Shown in pieces: positions 40,220 to 52,875 of a stretch of 64,000 bases of DNA. The stretch covers positions 1,116,001 through 1,180,000 of the forward strand of contig UWYS01000003.1 of NCBI GenBank assembly GCA_900291925.1, in the 5' to 3' direction. This DNA is from Thecaphora thlaspeos (taxonomy: Eukaryota > Basidiomycota > Ustilaginomycetes > Urocystidales > Glomosporiaceae). A program made the translations under genes and the position numbers. The number at the start of each line of letters is the position of its first letter. The first letter of the stretch is position 1. Below the pieces are notes generated by a model that was not told the DNA's origin, made no database searches, and saw only the letters and a list, made by a program, of their open reading frames with translations.

Positions 40220-42450
40220 ATGGGTATCGTCGAAAAGATCAAGGAGCTCGAGGATGAGATGGCAAAGACGCAGAAGAACAAGGCCACAGAGTAGGTATAT
40301 AGTGCGATGCGCCGATGTGACCTATACCGCTATACCTCGGATCGAATGCGCCCAGCGCGCTAGGCCGAGCCCTGGCTGACCCGAGCTGTCCTCCATCCCC
40401 GCCCGGCTCGTCCAACACCCTATTCCAGGTACCATCTCGGGCAGCTGCGTGCCAAGGTCGCAAAGCTCCGCCACGAGCTGCTCGAGCCGCCAAAGAAGTC
40501 TGGCAAGCCCGGCGAGGGCTTCGATGTGATGAAGTCCGGAGACGCCCGCGTCGTCCTGATCGGTTTCCCGTCCGTCGGAAAGAGTAGCTTCCTCTCACAG
40601 GTCACCGACACAAAGTCCGAGGCGGCTGCCTACGAGTTCACCACCCTCACATGCCAGCCGGGTGTGCTCGAGTACGAAGGCACAAAGATTCAGATTCTCG
40701 ATCTGCCCGGTATCATCGAGGGCGCCTCGGAGGGCAAGGGCCGTGGACGTCAGGTCGTATCGGTGGCAAAGACGGCGGACATGATTCTGGTGAGTTCATC
40801 TCAGGATTAGTCAACGCCACAGTGACAGCGTCATGGGCAGGCTCGATCGGCTGCTGACAGATTGCCTCATCGCGCCCTTCTGCTCCCACCTCTGTCCCCT
40901 CAGATCATGCTGGATGCGACGAAGCCAGACAAGCAGAGGGCTCAACTGGAGTACGAGCTCGAGGCTGTCGGAATCAGGCTCAACAAGACCAGGCCAGACG
41001 GTGCGTTTTACCGTCCTGACCTCGGACTTCCGCCCCTCAGCTCGCTGACCTGATCGGACCCAAGCTGATACAACTCGAACCCGCCATCTTCCCCTGCCAA
41101 CAGTCGTGCTGAAGCGCAAGAATGCTGGTGGTATCGTCGTCACAAAGTCGATGGGCCTCAATCTAACCAAGATCGACGAAAAAATGATCCGCTCAATCCT
41201 GCAGGGGTACAAGATGCACGTGAGTAAGGGCGAGGATGCCGAGTGCTGCTGGACCCGACGTCCATACGGTCGCAGTCCCGCTGACCCGATCTCCCTTGCC
41301 GCTCCTCGTCGTCTTTTGCCTGACTGTACAGAACACGGATGTGATGATCCGCGAGGACATCACGGTCGACGAGTTCATCGATGTCGTGCTCGGTACGTGA
41401 GGGCGCTGGAATCCTGAGAGTCAAGATTCGCTCCTGACCTTGCTGACCGCTGCTGCGTGCTTGCTGCCGTTGCCTCCACTCCTCTTGTCCATGTACCAGG
41501 CAACCGAAAGTACACGCCGTGCCTGTATGTCTACAACAAGGTCGACAGCATCAGCATGGAGCAGCTGGACAAGCTGGCGCGGCAACCCAACAGCGTCGTT
41601 ATCAGCGTCACGTCTGACCTCAACATCGACTACCTTAAGGACAGGATGTGGGTGAGTACACGCGGGCGAGGTCTCCTAAGAGGGTTTGCTCGCACATTGA
41701 TCCGCGCGCCTCGACTGGAAGAACAGGCTTGCTGACTTGGTGTTTCCCCGCTCTGCCGCCAACAGGAGCTGCTCGCCATCAACCGCATCTACACCAAGAA
41801 GCGGGGAGAACGACCGGATCTGTCGGACCCGCTGGTGGTCAGGAAAGGAGCGACGATCGAGCACGTGGTAAGTTTCGGCGGGCGGGCGACGAGATTTCTG
41901 GCTAGGCCACGCTGGTCCTTTGCTGTGCGTCCATCTAACTTGCCCCATTGGTCGATCGTACACCTTCACCCCTCGCCAGTGTCACCAAGTCCACCGGGCG
42001 CTCGTGGACAAGTTCAAATAGTAAGCCTCACGCTCAAAAAGCTCTTGAGATTTGGTCAAGACGATCGGATCTCTGACGGCAGAGTACTGACGACATATTC
42101 CGTACCGTGCACCTTTTTCTGGCCACCTTGTGCCTTTACAGCGCGCTCGTGTATGGAAAGAGCAGCAAGTGAGTGCGGCACGACGTCGATGCCGAGGCCG
42201 AGGGGTTGAGCTCGTAAACGTTGTTCGAGTGCGCTAAGCACCAACCATGTTGCTCTCTCTCTCTCTCTCTCTGTTCTGTTCCGCGTCAGGTTCCCGGGCA
42301 GTCAAAAGGTTGGCCTCAACCACGTGGTTGCGGCCGACGATGTGGTTTCGATCTTCACAAGTGAGTGGCGGGACCTGTCTCGGCGTCTGAGTATCGAAGC
42401 TGACCGTACCTTGCCCTGGCCCCTTGTACGCTGCCTCGACGACAGAATGA
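40220..42450 (+). CDS. RBG2: Developmentally regulated GTPase 2 (DRG2/Rbg2), 11 exons
   Basis: Exons 40220-40290, 40429-40789, 40904-41000, 41104-41219, 41332-41392, 41500-41651, 41766-41867, 41980-42020, 42142-42168, 42290-42360 and 42446-42450. All phases close, giving 367 aa (human DRG2 364). It opens [21 protein letters not shown]-loop [10 protein letters not shown] from residue 69; [42 protein letters not shown] as NKxD; and a C-terminal TGS domain ([38 protein letters not shown]). MGI start and ATEYHLG distinguish it from DRG1/Rbg1. It binds a Gir2-type partner and acts on translating, stalled ribosomes. The last exon contributes only the end of a Lys codon and the stop. The first donor is GTAGGT. 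Confidence 0.95.
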
Positions 42451-43020
42451 AGAGAAAGTTGATGTATCGCTGCTGGTGCCGAGTGGTCGTTTTGTACCCT
42501 ACCCCAAAGGCGGCGGATCGAATGTGGAGCCAGTGCCTTTGATGCTGTGTTTGCGGCGGCACGAAGGACGCGAAGAAGGGTGTGTGCCGGTGTCAAGTGG
42601 AGGGAGGATTGGGTCGTGAAAGGACGTTGCCTCTGCTGCACCACTACCTCTCTGGAGCGGTGGGCGAGTAGGCGAATGTCGAGGCGGCGTCGAGGCGGCG
42701 TCGAGGCGTGGCGTTGCGAACGTGTGTGTTTGTTGTTGCGGTTGCGGCGTTGGACGAGCCGACGGGCCGGGACAATCTTGAATGGGCGCAAGAGAGGGTT
42801 GCCTCATCGGCGGCAGCTGCATCTATGATTCCGTCATGCTGCCCCACAAAGCAGCATACAGTATTATTAAGATTATATTCTTCTCGAGACCACGCGCCTG
42901 GCGATCCCTTTCTCTCCCTCTCCCCTTTCGTGTTCTTTCCCTCCACCACTTCGTCGCTCCTCCTCAGCGCACCTACCTTGCATCCGCAACCGCAACCGCA
43001 ACCGCACCAACGCGCAGACG
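42451..43020. other. Intergenic region RBG2 to LRO1
   Basis: 3' flank of RBG2 and promoter of LRO1. Three tandem GAGGCGGCGTC-like units (about 42681-42711) and a CCGCAA repeat just before the LRO1 start (about 42979-43000). Confidence 0.5.
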
Positions 43021-45537
43021 ATGAGCCAACAACGACGCAGAAAGGGCGGCAATGACGCCGCCGTCGCCCAAGCGTCCAGCGATGGCCACACCCGCCCTCA
43101 CCGCCAGTCCACCCGCAGCAGCAGCAACAGCCGCTCCACCGCCCACCAGCTCAACAACCTACACATCAACGGCGCCTCCCCCTCTTATGCACTAGCGTCC
43201 GCATCGGCCGGCGGTGGCGACGCCAGCTCGCCCGTCTCGCCCACCTTCGGCAGCGGCACAGCAACACCGTTCCAGCAGATCATCCTGGAACGCGCAAAGC
43301 GACCTTCCCTCAAGGGCTGCGCCAGCTACAACATCCGTGCACCTGGCACGCCATGGCATGAGCTCGACCTCTCCGAGGTCCCCTTCCTCCACCACCACGA
43401 CGATGAGACGCCAATCAAAAAGGGTCTGATGCGCTATCGCCGCCTCTTCTTCGTCTTTGGAACGCTGCTTGGCGCCGTCGTCGCCTTCCTGGCCTCGCGC
43501 AACGTCCAGATGGCCCAGCACATGAGCGCCCTCCGCAGCCTGGTCGACGAGCAGATCGACGGGCTCGGGATTGACTTTCCCTCGCTCGACATCGGTATAG
43601 GCATGCCCACCGAATTTGCCGACATGGGAGACAAGCTCTTCTCGCGGCCGAGGGAGTGGTTCAAGAACAAGGACTTCAAGACGGGACGCGAACTCTACCA
43701 GCAGGGCTACCGGGCCGACCACCCGGTCATCCTGATACCGGGCATCATCAGCACCGGCCTCGAGAGCTGGACGACCGACGAGGCAGCCGCCGGCAACTTC
43801 CGCAAGCGCCTCTGGGGAACCACGACCATGATGCGCACCATCGTCTTCGAAAAGGATTCGTGGGTCAAGCAGCTCTCGCTCGATCCAGAGACGGGCCTCG
43901 ATCCGGAGGGGATCCGCGTCAGGGCGGCCGAAGGGTTGGACGCCGCCAGCTTCTTTGCGGCCGGCTATTGGATCTGGAGCAAGATCATCGAAAACCTCGC
44001 CGTGCTGGGCTACGACACCAACAACCTCTTCCTTGCCAGCTACGACTGGCGGCTGAGCTACCACAACCTCGAGGTGCGCGACCGCTATTTCACCCGGCTA
44101 AAGATCAAGATCGAGACCAACAAGCGCCTCTTCAACAAGAAGACAGTCATTGTGGCGCATTCGATGGGAAGCTCGGTCTTCTTCTACTTTATGAAGTGGG
44201 TCGAGGCGCAGGGCGACGGGTTCGGGCAGGGTGGACCGGAGTGGGTCGAGGAGCACATCGAGGCCTTCACTTCGATCGCCGGAACGTTCCTCGGCGTGCC
44301 CAAGGCGATGTCGGCCATGCTCTCGGGCGAGATGCGCGATACGGTCGAGGTACCGCCGGCCGCAGCCTACCTGCTGGAGAAGTTCTTTAACAGGCGCGAA
44401 CGTGCCAACCTCTTCCGCTCCTGGCCGGGCGGAGCGAGCATGCTCATCAAGGGAGGCGAAGACGTCTGGGGCAACGAGACGTTTGCGCCGGACGACGAGC
44501 CGGAATCCTCGGATACGCACGGACAGTTCCTCAGCTTCCGCGGCCTCGACAACAAGGTGATGCAAGACGACGACGATGCCGGGTCGAACGTCAAGACCAA
44601 CCTGACCGCCACGCACGCGCACAACTTCCTGCTTGAGCATGCGCCCTCGACGTTCCAAAAGATGCTGCAGAGCAATTACTCGCACGGCATCGAACGCGAC
44701 ATCGACCGGCTCGAGAGCAACAATGAGATCGAGACGAAATGGTCCAACCCGCTCGAAGCCACGCTGCCTCGGGCGCCTAGCATGAAGATCTACTGCCTCT
44801 ACGGTGTCGGCAAGCCGACGGAGCGCAGCTACTGGTACCGCCAGGGGCCTTTCATCCAGCAAGATCTCATCGGAGAGCAGAGGGAGCCGATGTGCGAAGA
44901 CGATGCAGCGTGTGGGGACAAGTCGAGCGTCCAGCCGCTCGACTTCCCCACGGCAAAGACGAGTTGGATCGACAGCGGAGTGCAGGCGGAAGAGGCCAAC
45001 CCTAAAGTGAGGTCCGGCTGTAAGATGGGCGAGGGCGATGGGACGGTATCCTTGCTCAGCCTCGGGGCGATGTGTGCAGAAGGATGGAAGTATCCGCACT
45101 GGAACCCGGCCAATGGTGAGTCTGACGAGGGCGATCTCACCGCGTCCGCGCGAGAAGTCGGAAGGATGCCGCAGGCCAAAACCTGACGCTGATACCGCCC
45201 TCCCTTATCCCCTGCGATCCGGCGTCAGTCTCGCTGATAACCCACGAGCTCAAGCACGAACCGGAAGCTATGGACCTGCGCGGCGGACAATCGTATGTTC
45301 CTCTCCTCCCTCTCTGCCTCTGCTTCGTGGTTTCTTTTTTAAAACTCATCGCCCGCCCTTGCTTTGCTTTGCTTTTTTAACTGCCACCACAGGACGGGCG
45401 ACCACGTCGACATCCTCGGTGCGCGCGGAGTCAACGAGGCCGTCCTACGTATCGCCGCAGGTCGTGGCTCAGAGGTGCGAGAGCAGTACGTCTCTCGTAT
45501 CCGCGAATACGCCAGGCGCATCAGGTGGTTAGGCTAA
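43021..45537 (+). CDS. LRO1: Phospholipid:diacylglycerol acyltransferase Lro1
   Basis: Exons 43021-45115, 45229-45292 and 45393-45537 join in phase to 767 aa. A disordered cytosolic N terminus and one signal-anchor helix (about residues 142-160, LFFVFGTLLGAVVAFLA) precede a luminal LCAT-like domain. Motifs: HPVILIPGIISTGLESW (oxyanion region and lid Trp), SYDWRLSYHNLE, nucleophile Ser381 in VAHSMGSS, Asp in GEGDGTVSLLS and His in TGDHVDILG on the last exon. The enzyme moves an acyl chain from phospholipid to diacylglycerol, making triacylglycerol at the ER. Its 3' end faces that of MPE1 with 141 bp between stop codons. Confidence 0.96.
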
Positions 45538-45678
45538 GCTAAGTCTCGCGATGCGATGCGACTCCTAATGCTCGCCGTGCAACGCTCTGCTCTGTGTCTC
45601 TCTGCATGGACTTGTTTTATATAAAAAAGGGCTCATAGATTCGCCCCAGGTCTCGTTAATGATACACGTTGGATCTCT

Positions 45679-48319
45679 TCAACCAGTCCGTGCGTTCTTG
45701 TTCGGTCCATCTCCTCCGCCGCTGCCAAAGTTGGAGGATCCCGCCACTTCGAGAAAGTCGGTAGGTCGATCTCGTTTTTGTCCGTGGTTTCTATCGGAAT
45801 TGAAGCGAGAAGGGAAGGGCGAAAAGTCAGTCAACGTCGCACGCGGGATGCAAAGTACAATGGCCGGCCGGGAACGGAAGGGCTCACCTCTTGTTGTTGA
45901 CGGGCAGACGCATGTAGGCTGACTGTTCGTTGTTGTGCGGTTGGCGTACAGCGTATGGGTTCGTCGGTGCGCCTCCGCCGCCCGTCCACTGCTGCTGGTG
46001 CGTAATACCACCTCCTCCCAGCCCCATTCCCATTCCCATTCCCATGCCACCGCCGCCCATGCCGCTGCCCATACCCATCCCCATCATCCCTATCCCGCCG
46101 AGGTTGGCGCTGCCACCTCCACCGCCCATCATGCCCTGCTGCTGCGCCTGCATCTGCTGCATAAAGGCAAACTGCTGCATCTGGAGTTGCATCTGTAACT
46201 GTATCCGCATCGGTGGGGCCAGCTGTGGGTTCTGCAGCATCATCATAATCTGTTGCACCGTCTGAGGATTAAATTGGACGCCACCGTTATTGATACTGTT
46301 GTTCCACTGTTGTTGCTGCTGCTGCTGCTGCGAGTTCATGGCCATGTTAGGCATGCCTCCAACAGCGCCGCCGCCAATGGCGCTGTTGTTGATGGGCTCG
46401 TACGCATTGACACTGGCAGACCGTCGGTCTCCAGGAGCTCCCGTCGTCGCGCTCGGACTTCGACCGTCGCGGCTGTTGGGTCCGCCGTCGACTTGCTGCG
46501 GTTTCGAAGGGAGGCTGTGCTTGCTAGCCCCATTGCCGCCGGTGCTGGCACCGCCAGCAGGACCAGGCGTCGAGCGGGCCGCCGATCCCTCGCACGTCTG
46601 CTGCTTCTCTCCACCGCCGCCAGTCTTTGTCTCGGCCGTCGCCGCCGATGTCGAGTCTTCCTCGTCACGTTTTGCCTCTTCCTCGACCTCCCTCTCGCTC
46701 TTTTCGATCGCCTGTTGAACGTACTCGCGGACCTTTTGCCTAGTCTCTTCGTCGACTTTGAGCTTCTCGAGGTCGGCGATGCGCTTGTCGCACTCGGCGC
46801 ACGTAAAGTCGTGTTCGAGTAGGTGCGTCTGGATGCACTCCTCGCAGTAGCGTGTGCCGCAGCAGGGCGTCTGGACCGCATCGCGGAGCAGCTTCGAGCA
46901 GAGAGGACAGGCCAACGTCGAGTCCGAGGGGACCGACTGATAGACGTCCGATTGGGTGAGGAGCTTGGTGCGCACGCGGTTCTTGCGCCACATCTCAGAG
47001 TCTGGCTGCGCAACGACGTAGGAGCCATCCGGCGTGACCATGACGCCGGCCTGCTTCTGCTCGTTGGTGGGCTGCTCGACCGTCTTGAGCATGCTCTTGG
47101 GAATGCCCGTGGTGCGCTTGAAGCGCGGACGGTTGTCGAAGTCGCGGTCCTCGTTGGTGGGGCACTCTTGAATCCAGTGACCCTTTTGCCCGCAGCGGAA
47201 GCAGACGTAGCCGTTGGGTGGCGGCCGGTCGGAGTGCTGCTGCTGTTGCGGTCGTTGAGAGGCCGTGTTCTGTCGCGGCGGACCGCCCCGGCGCGGTGCG
47301 CCTCCCCGATCTCGGTACGTGGCGCTGCGATTTGGCATGAGAGAAAGGCGGTGCGATGGTGAGTCTGAGTGTCTTGTTGGGGAGTATCGCTGCGAAACAC
47401 GGTCCGGGAGAAACTCACTGCGACATGCGCTCCTGCGTCTCGTTCCACTGTGCGGACGAGGCCTGGAACATGGCTGCGATGCTATCCGCCTCTGTCCCAT
47501 TCTCGCCAATGACGCTTGAAGGAAGGGCGGGCGGCGGCTGCCATTGAAACGCGAGGAGGAAAGGCAGGTCAGTCCCAGGGAACCCTCAGATTCATGTTTG
47601 CCACCGGGCAATCTGAAGCTGGTTTGCCGCACTCACCGCGCTGCTGGAGCTCTGGTTCTGTGCGCCGCCTCCGCCACCGTCCCTCTGGTCGAAGCGCATC
47701 GTCATGGGACCACGGTACATGGGCCCCTTGCCGCCGTCACCTGCCTTCATGCCGCCAGCATTGACGTTGCCCGCGAAGCGGCCTCCGTCTCCACCATCAT
47801 TGGCGTCCGCCACGTACATCTGCGCCGTGCCTCGACCCGGTTTGGAGGGCGGGAGGCGACGTGCAATGACCTGCGACGATCTTGGCACGATGAAGGTGTC
47901 ATCACGGTATTCTGAGGAGGGAGATGGAATGACACATATGAATGGCGGCGAGAAGGGGATGGCAATTGATGGTTTTCGGAATGGATCAGTTCCATTATCA
48001 GGGAAGGAGATGGCAGTTGATGGTTCTTGGAGTGGATCAGTTTCATTATCAAGGGAGCATCGTCGAGGCACAACGGTTTGAACAGGACACGGATAGCTAG
48101 CCCTACATGGATCTGCGATGCGGAAGGCACGTGTCGAAGCTTACCTTCCTCTGTGTCGGCGTTGTAGATGCCGAGGTCAAAGTCGATGCCCTTGCCCATC
48201 TTGTTCTGCAGGATGATCTCGCGTTTGAGGTCCCATACGCTGATGCCCGTCCCATCAAAGGTGATCCGTGAGGGCTCCTTTTGGGACTTAAACTTGTAGT
48301 AGACCGATGCCGACGCCAT
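45679..48319 (-). CDS. MPE1: Mpe1/RBBP6: cleavage and polyadenylation factor subunit
   Basis: Exons 48319-48145, 47911-47637, 47537-47419, 47324-45888 and 45790-45679 give 705 aa. N-terminal DWNN ubiquitin-like domain (SVYYKFKSQKEPSRITFDGTGISVWDLKREI), CCHC zinc knuckle from Cys231 (CFRCGQKGHWIQEC), then FKRTTGIPKSMLK, a RING-like domain at about 329-372 (CPLCSKLLRDAVQTPCCGTRYCEEC), and a Gln/Gly/Met-rich tail. The last exon supplies RNHGQKRDRPTDFLEV, a conserved basic end; if the last intron is not spliced the protein stops four bases later at NNKR. Role: nuclear CPF component activating the Ysh1 endonuclease and poly(A) site use, with E3-type RING. Confidence 0.95.
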
Positions 48320-49742
48320 TTTGATATGGGGGAAGGGTTCGGGTTCGAGGTAGGGGCGGAGTTGTGAGCGCTACAGGGCGAGGAACAATCGATGAGCTCG
48401 GTGCGAAGAGCCGGAAGAGTGCAGGAGCTGTCCTTCTTGATGATGGATGCTCCTTCTTGACGGACACGGGGGAAGGAGATTGAAAGAACCGTCAAATTGC
48501 GGCGAGCGGGACGAAGCTGTCGCCGGGAAGGTGATGACAAAGGTATCAAGCGACGAGTGGTAAGGCCACTGAGTGGAAGCTGTATGAGCAGCAGCTTCGA
48601 GTGAGCGCTCGTCGACGATGACACCGGTTCCTCTGTGCAAGCAGCGGACGGACGCCGGAAGGATTCGCTGCTGTAGCGACGTCCGCGGCTGAGAGGCTTG
48701 CTCCTCTTTCGGTTGCCTGACAGGGCAGAAAAGCGAGCGTCACTGTTTCTGTCGTAAGAGGCAGGGGGGTCGTTGTCGACAAACCTTGCGCGGCTAGCTC
48801 GATATCGATGCTATGCTGCTCCAAGGCCAACAAGGACGCTGGAACTCGTCTTCGTCTTCTGTCTCCTAAACCGCTGGGTATTACTGTCAGCTGAGGCTGA
48901 AGTGTGGGAACAGGAGGGGGAGCCCGCACAGCAAGCCGGGATTACAAGAGAAGCGATGGAGTGTCAAAGAGGTCAAGCGGGTCACAGGGTGGGAGACAAG
49001 GAGAGGTGGGAAAGGTGGGACAAAGGGGAAGGGCAGAAAGGGCTCGGGGGACGCGAGGAGGAAGAAAAGGAAAAGAAGCGGGCGCCGTGGTTGCGCAAGG
49101 ATGTGTGAGTGGCGAGGGCGACAATCGGTCACCGAGAGGATGTTGAAGAAGCAGCGATGGTGTTGGTGGTAGGTGGCGGCGAATGATGGTGGTGCTAAGA
49201 GAAGGAGCGCGGTTGGTGGCCTTTGGCGCTTCAACTGTGCCGCTGCGGTCGGACGGGACAGCCGAGCGGGCCAGCCGAGGGGCGAACCAAGTGGAGCAGC
49301 AGCACGGCCCCGCGGCGCGGCGTGATCGAAAAGAAAAAGGCGCGGCGGCAGCGAGGCAGAGATGGAGGGTCCGCCCGTCGGCGCTGCGCCGCGCTGGCCA
49401 ATCAAAGGTCATGCTCACCTCTCTTCCTCCTCCTCCTCCTCCCCCTTACCCTGCCTGTCGCAAACATTTTTCCTTCTCTTCGCCGCGGCCCACCTCCGCC
49501 TATAACAACAGCCCAGCTCGACCCGACTCTCCTCTCTACCTTTTCCCCCTTACCACCCTGGTACGGCTTGGCCAGCCGGGCTTCCCCGCCGCACTACTAC
49601 CTTTCGCCCTCTCCCTCCTCGTTGCCCCTGGAGAAGGGGGAATGCCGGCACCCTGCCGCCTCCTTGGACATATACTACCACCTCTGCATCCATCCTCTCC
49701 TCTTCAGCGCTCTCCTTGTTTTCCTCGTCCCGCAACGCCGCC
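48320..49742. promoter_or_regulatory. Divergent promoter region MPE1 / GID8, 1.4 kb
   Basis: Pyrimidine-rich near GID8 (CTCCTCCTCC about 49421-49445), purine-rich in the middle (48900-49090). No domain-bearing ORF, RNA gene or mobile element was recognised. Confidence 0.5.
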
Positions 49743-51179
49743 ATGGTGCCAAAGAAGCAGCTTCGCAAATCAGAGTGGGAGAGGCAGCTCAACGCCATAC
49801 CCGTCTCCAAGGAGTGAGTACCCAGCCCCCTCTCGCCCTCTCGTCCTGACCCCCAACGACGACGACGACAAAGCGACAATGTCGCTAGCTCCTTTCGTAT
49901 GATGAGTCAAACGCAAAGTGGGAATCTCTCCTAAAACTTATGAGGATAGCATATTACTATTGCACACTGAAACACGAACAACAACAAGCGGAGCTGGCAA
50001 AGATGGTCATCCCCTCGGCGTTGAGGCAAGCGTAGCTGCCGTCACAGTAGTCGAAGAGAGCTCGGTCTGACCCACGCCGCTCTCATCCCCTGTCCTGCAC
50101 CTTGCCGCCTCCTTCACAGGGATCTCAACCGCCTAATCATGGACTACCTCGTTATCGAGGGCTACAAGGACGCCGCAGAGCGCTTTTCGACTGAGTCGGG
50201 TCTCAGCCCGCTCGTTGACCTCGAGAGCATTGAAAATCGCATGGTCATCCGAGGCGCCATCCAGCGCGGCGACGTCGAAGAGGCCATCGGTCGGGTGAAC
50301 GAACTCGATCCAGAGGTGAGTTCACGCGCTTTCCGAGATTTCGGGAGGGACAGATGAGGACAGGGGATCACTGCATGACACCGTCGCAACACCGCCACCG
50401 CCATCTCCGCCATCATCGCCCGTTGCCGCTTCGACAGGATGACAATCTTCATGCACCACGCAAACGCGGCTCAGTGGAGCTGCCGTGCTGATAAATCTCT
50501 TACACCAAATCAAAAAGAACTATCTGACCCCAACGCAACGGCAACGGCGATCATCGCGGATGACAGCGGCAGTAGCGGAGGGGCGACAGGGACACGGAGC
50601 TACATCTCTTTGCAGCTGCTGACGTACCGACGCACTCTCTTCTCCTCTCACCGAACCTCATCGTCCTGCCATCTGCAGATCCTCGACAACAACCCGCTCC
50701 TCTTCTTCCACCTGCAGCAGCAACGGCTGATTGAGCTGATCCGCTCCGGCTTGATCAGCGAAGCCCTCGAGTTCGCCGCCGAGCACCTCGCCCCACGCGG
50801 CGAAGAGCATCCCGACCTCCTCCCCGAACTGGAACGCACGATGGCGCTGTTGGCTTTCGACATTCCAAAGACGGGTGCCCCGGCCGCAACGGGCGCACTG
50901 GCCGCACCGCCGCACATTGCCGAGCTCCTCGCTCCCTCGCAGCGTCTCAAGACAGCCGGCGAGCTCAACGCCGCCATCCTGGCATCGCAGAGCCAGGGTC
51001 GCGACCCGAAGCTACCGCAGCTTATCACGATGCTCAAGCACGGTGAGGATCTGCTCGGCCCCGAAGGCCCGGGCAAGTGGGAGTTTCCCAAGCTCGATCT
51101 CGAGGGTCCGTTGAGCAAGTCAAACGGAGCACAGACGCAGCAGCACTTTGAACGCGGCGCAGGTGCCATGGCCGTCTAG
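49743..51179 (+). CDS. GID8: GID/CTLH E3 ubiquitin ligase subunit Gid8
   Basis: Exons 49743-49813, 50120-50315 and 50679-51179 (phases 2 and 0) give 255 aa. LisH motif around residues 25-57 (LNRLIMDYLVIEGYKDAAERFSTESGL), CTLH (VIRGAIQRGDVEEAIGRVNELDPEILDNN, LLFFHLQQQRLIELIRSG) and CRA (LISEALEFAAEHLAP, LERTMALLAFD). This is the architecture of Gid8/TWA1, the scaffold of the GID complex that degrades gluconeogenic enzymes when glucose returns. Both introns (306 and 363 nt) are long for this locus. MVPKKQLRKSEWERQL is the usual start of basidiomycete Gid8-like proteins by inspection of composition only. Confidence 0.93.
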
Positions 51180-51660
51180 GAGCAAGGACACTACCCTCGT
51201 CCAATCACGATCGCAACATTTTCTTTCCATGACTTCAACACTCAAGCATAGCCCACAAGGTTCTCTCTGTTCTCATCTCTTGATCTCGCGTCTTTCTCCT
51301 GTTGCTCCTGCCTCGACTCGGTCTCTCTTCGCGCGCCATTCGCGACATCACCTAATTGTAGTTTTCCCCTCGCACACGACATGTAACAGTAGCAGAAACA
51401 CACGTTTGCAAGCAACAGTACATTCTCGGCGTCGTTCATTACCGGCTGAACCACGTTGATCGAGGCCTGTGTGCGGCGCCTAGAGTCATGGTGAAGCACT
51501 CGGCGATGTCTCTTTGTCGTGGGACGGGATGGGTGATGGACGTCTAGTGCAGGATGAAATATGTCTCTTCGAAAGCTACTACTACTGTACAGGCATGCGG
51601 GGTGGCAGAAATGGCGAGAAAAGGAGGCTGAGAGATTGAAACGAGCAAGTGTGGCGTCGA
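51180..51660. other. Intergenic region between convergent GID8 and LIA1
   Basis: 3' flanks; nothing else found. Confidence 0.5.
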
Positions 51661-52875
51661 TTAGGCCGCCACTGCGGGCGGTGCGACCGGGTCGTCCTGG
51701 ACTCTGTGGAACTGGGTGGGGTCGTTGTTGTACTTGAGTTCATCGAGTGCGACGATGCAACTCTCCCTGACCACCCTTGGGGCAGCATCGTCTTTGGCCC
51801 ACTTTGTCAATGTCTCGATGACATTTTGGTATCCCCCTTGCTTCTCCTCTGTCTCAGCGGCCTCTTCGACGATGCCACCAAGAGCTTCGGCCGCTTCGTG
51901 TCGGACCATTTCGTGTTCTCCATCGTCGTTGAGCACGTTCAACATCGAAGCGATCGAGGCGGGGTGACACAGTTCTCCAAAGACGAAGCAGATCTCGTGT
52001 CGGAAGAGGGCAGAGGTGTCTTTGAGTCCCTCAGCAAGGGCGAGGATGGCAGAGACGGCTCCCTCCGAAGAGTCAGAGTGGACGACGTTGCGTAGCGCGA
52101 ACATGGCGCGGTAGCGTTCAAAGAGCGGGAGAGAGGCGTCCAGAAGTACCTGACGGAAGTGCGGGACGGAGGAGGCGTCGTACGTCCCCGCATCGGCCGA
52201 AGTGCGGGCGGCTTCCTTGCTGAACGCGGGCGACATGGCGGGGGCGGGGTCGATGGGTGCAAAGGCGCTGCAGGGTGCGAGTCGGGGTGAGAGTGAGCCG
52301 CGCGAACAGGGTGGGTCAATGGCTGCTTCGGCGCAAGCAACGGAAGGGGACGTTTGGCCGACTCACGTCTCTACGCCGCCCTTTCCTTCCTTTTGCTCGT
52401 GCTCCTTTGTCTTGCACTTGCTCTCCTTGAGCTGCTTGCCCTCTGGGCTGTTGTCAAACTGGATCTTGCTGATGGCAAGCTCGCATGTCTCTCTGACAGA
52501 CACGTCTGCGTCGCACTTGTACTGATGGAGGAGATCGAGCATAGAGGGGTCGGAGATGGCGCCCATGGCCTCTGCGGCCTCGTGTCGGACCATTGCGTCC
52601 TCGTTTCGGTTGGCCAGGACGGTCTTGAGGGTGGGGAGCGCGCGAACGTCTTGGAGCTGGCCGAGGACGTAGGCGAGCTCGTGCTTGAGCAGGGCAGAGT
52701 CGTCGGAGAAGGCGCTCGAGATGATGGCGATGGAGCGCGACATGTGAGCGTCGGAGAGAGAGGCGAGACCCTTGAGGGTGAAGAGGGTGCGGAAGCGCTG
52801 ATCGAGAAGTGTGGCGCCGGTGAAGTCGCAGAGGGCGGACTCGAGCCGGTCCATGTTGGCGGTGGCGTCGGCCAT
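51661..52875 (-). CDS. LIA1: Deoxyhypusine hydroxylase (HEAT-repeat di-iron enzyme)
   Basis: Exons 52875-52367 and 52267-51661 (phase 2) give 371 aa. Two halves of HEAT-like repeats carry the four His-Glu iron-ligand pairs: His65-Glu66 (LLKHELAYVLGQL), His98-Glu99 (VRHEAAEAMGA), His260-Glu261 (FRHEICFVFGEL) and His293-Glu294 (VRHEAAEALGG). All ligands of the family are present. The intron falls in the linker between halves (around T170, then AFAPIDPAPA). The enzyme completes hypusine on eIF5A in the cytosol, needed for translation of difficult peptide bonds. C terminus ends DPVAPPAVAA, slightly longer than in yeast. Confidence 0.97.

Noticed and set aside
50439..50678. Open frame running into GID8 exon 3 from inside intron 2
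   Set aside because: It would replace the LisH part of GID8; good splice sites at 50316 and 50678 restore the complete family architecture.
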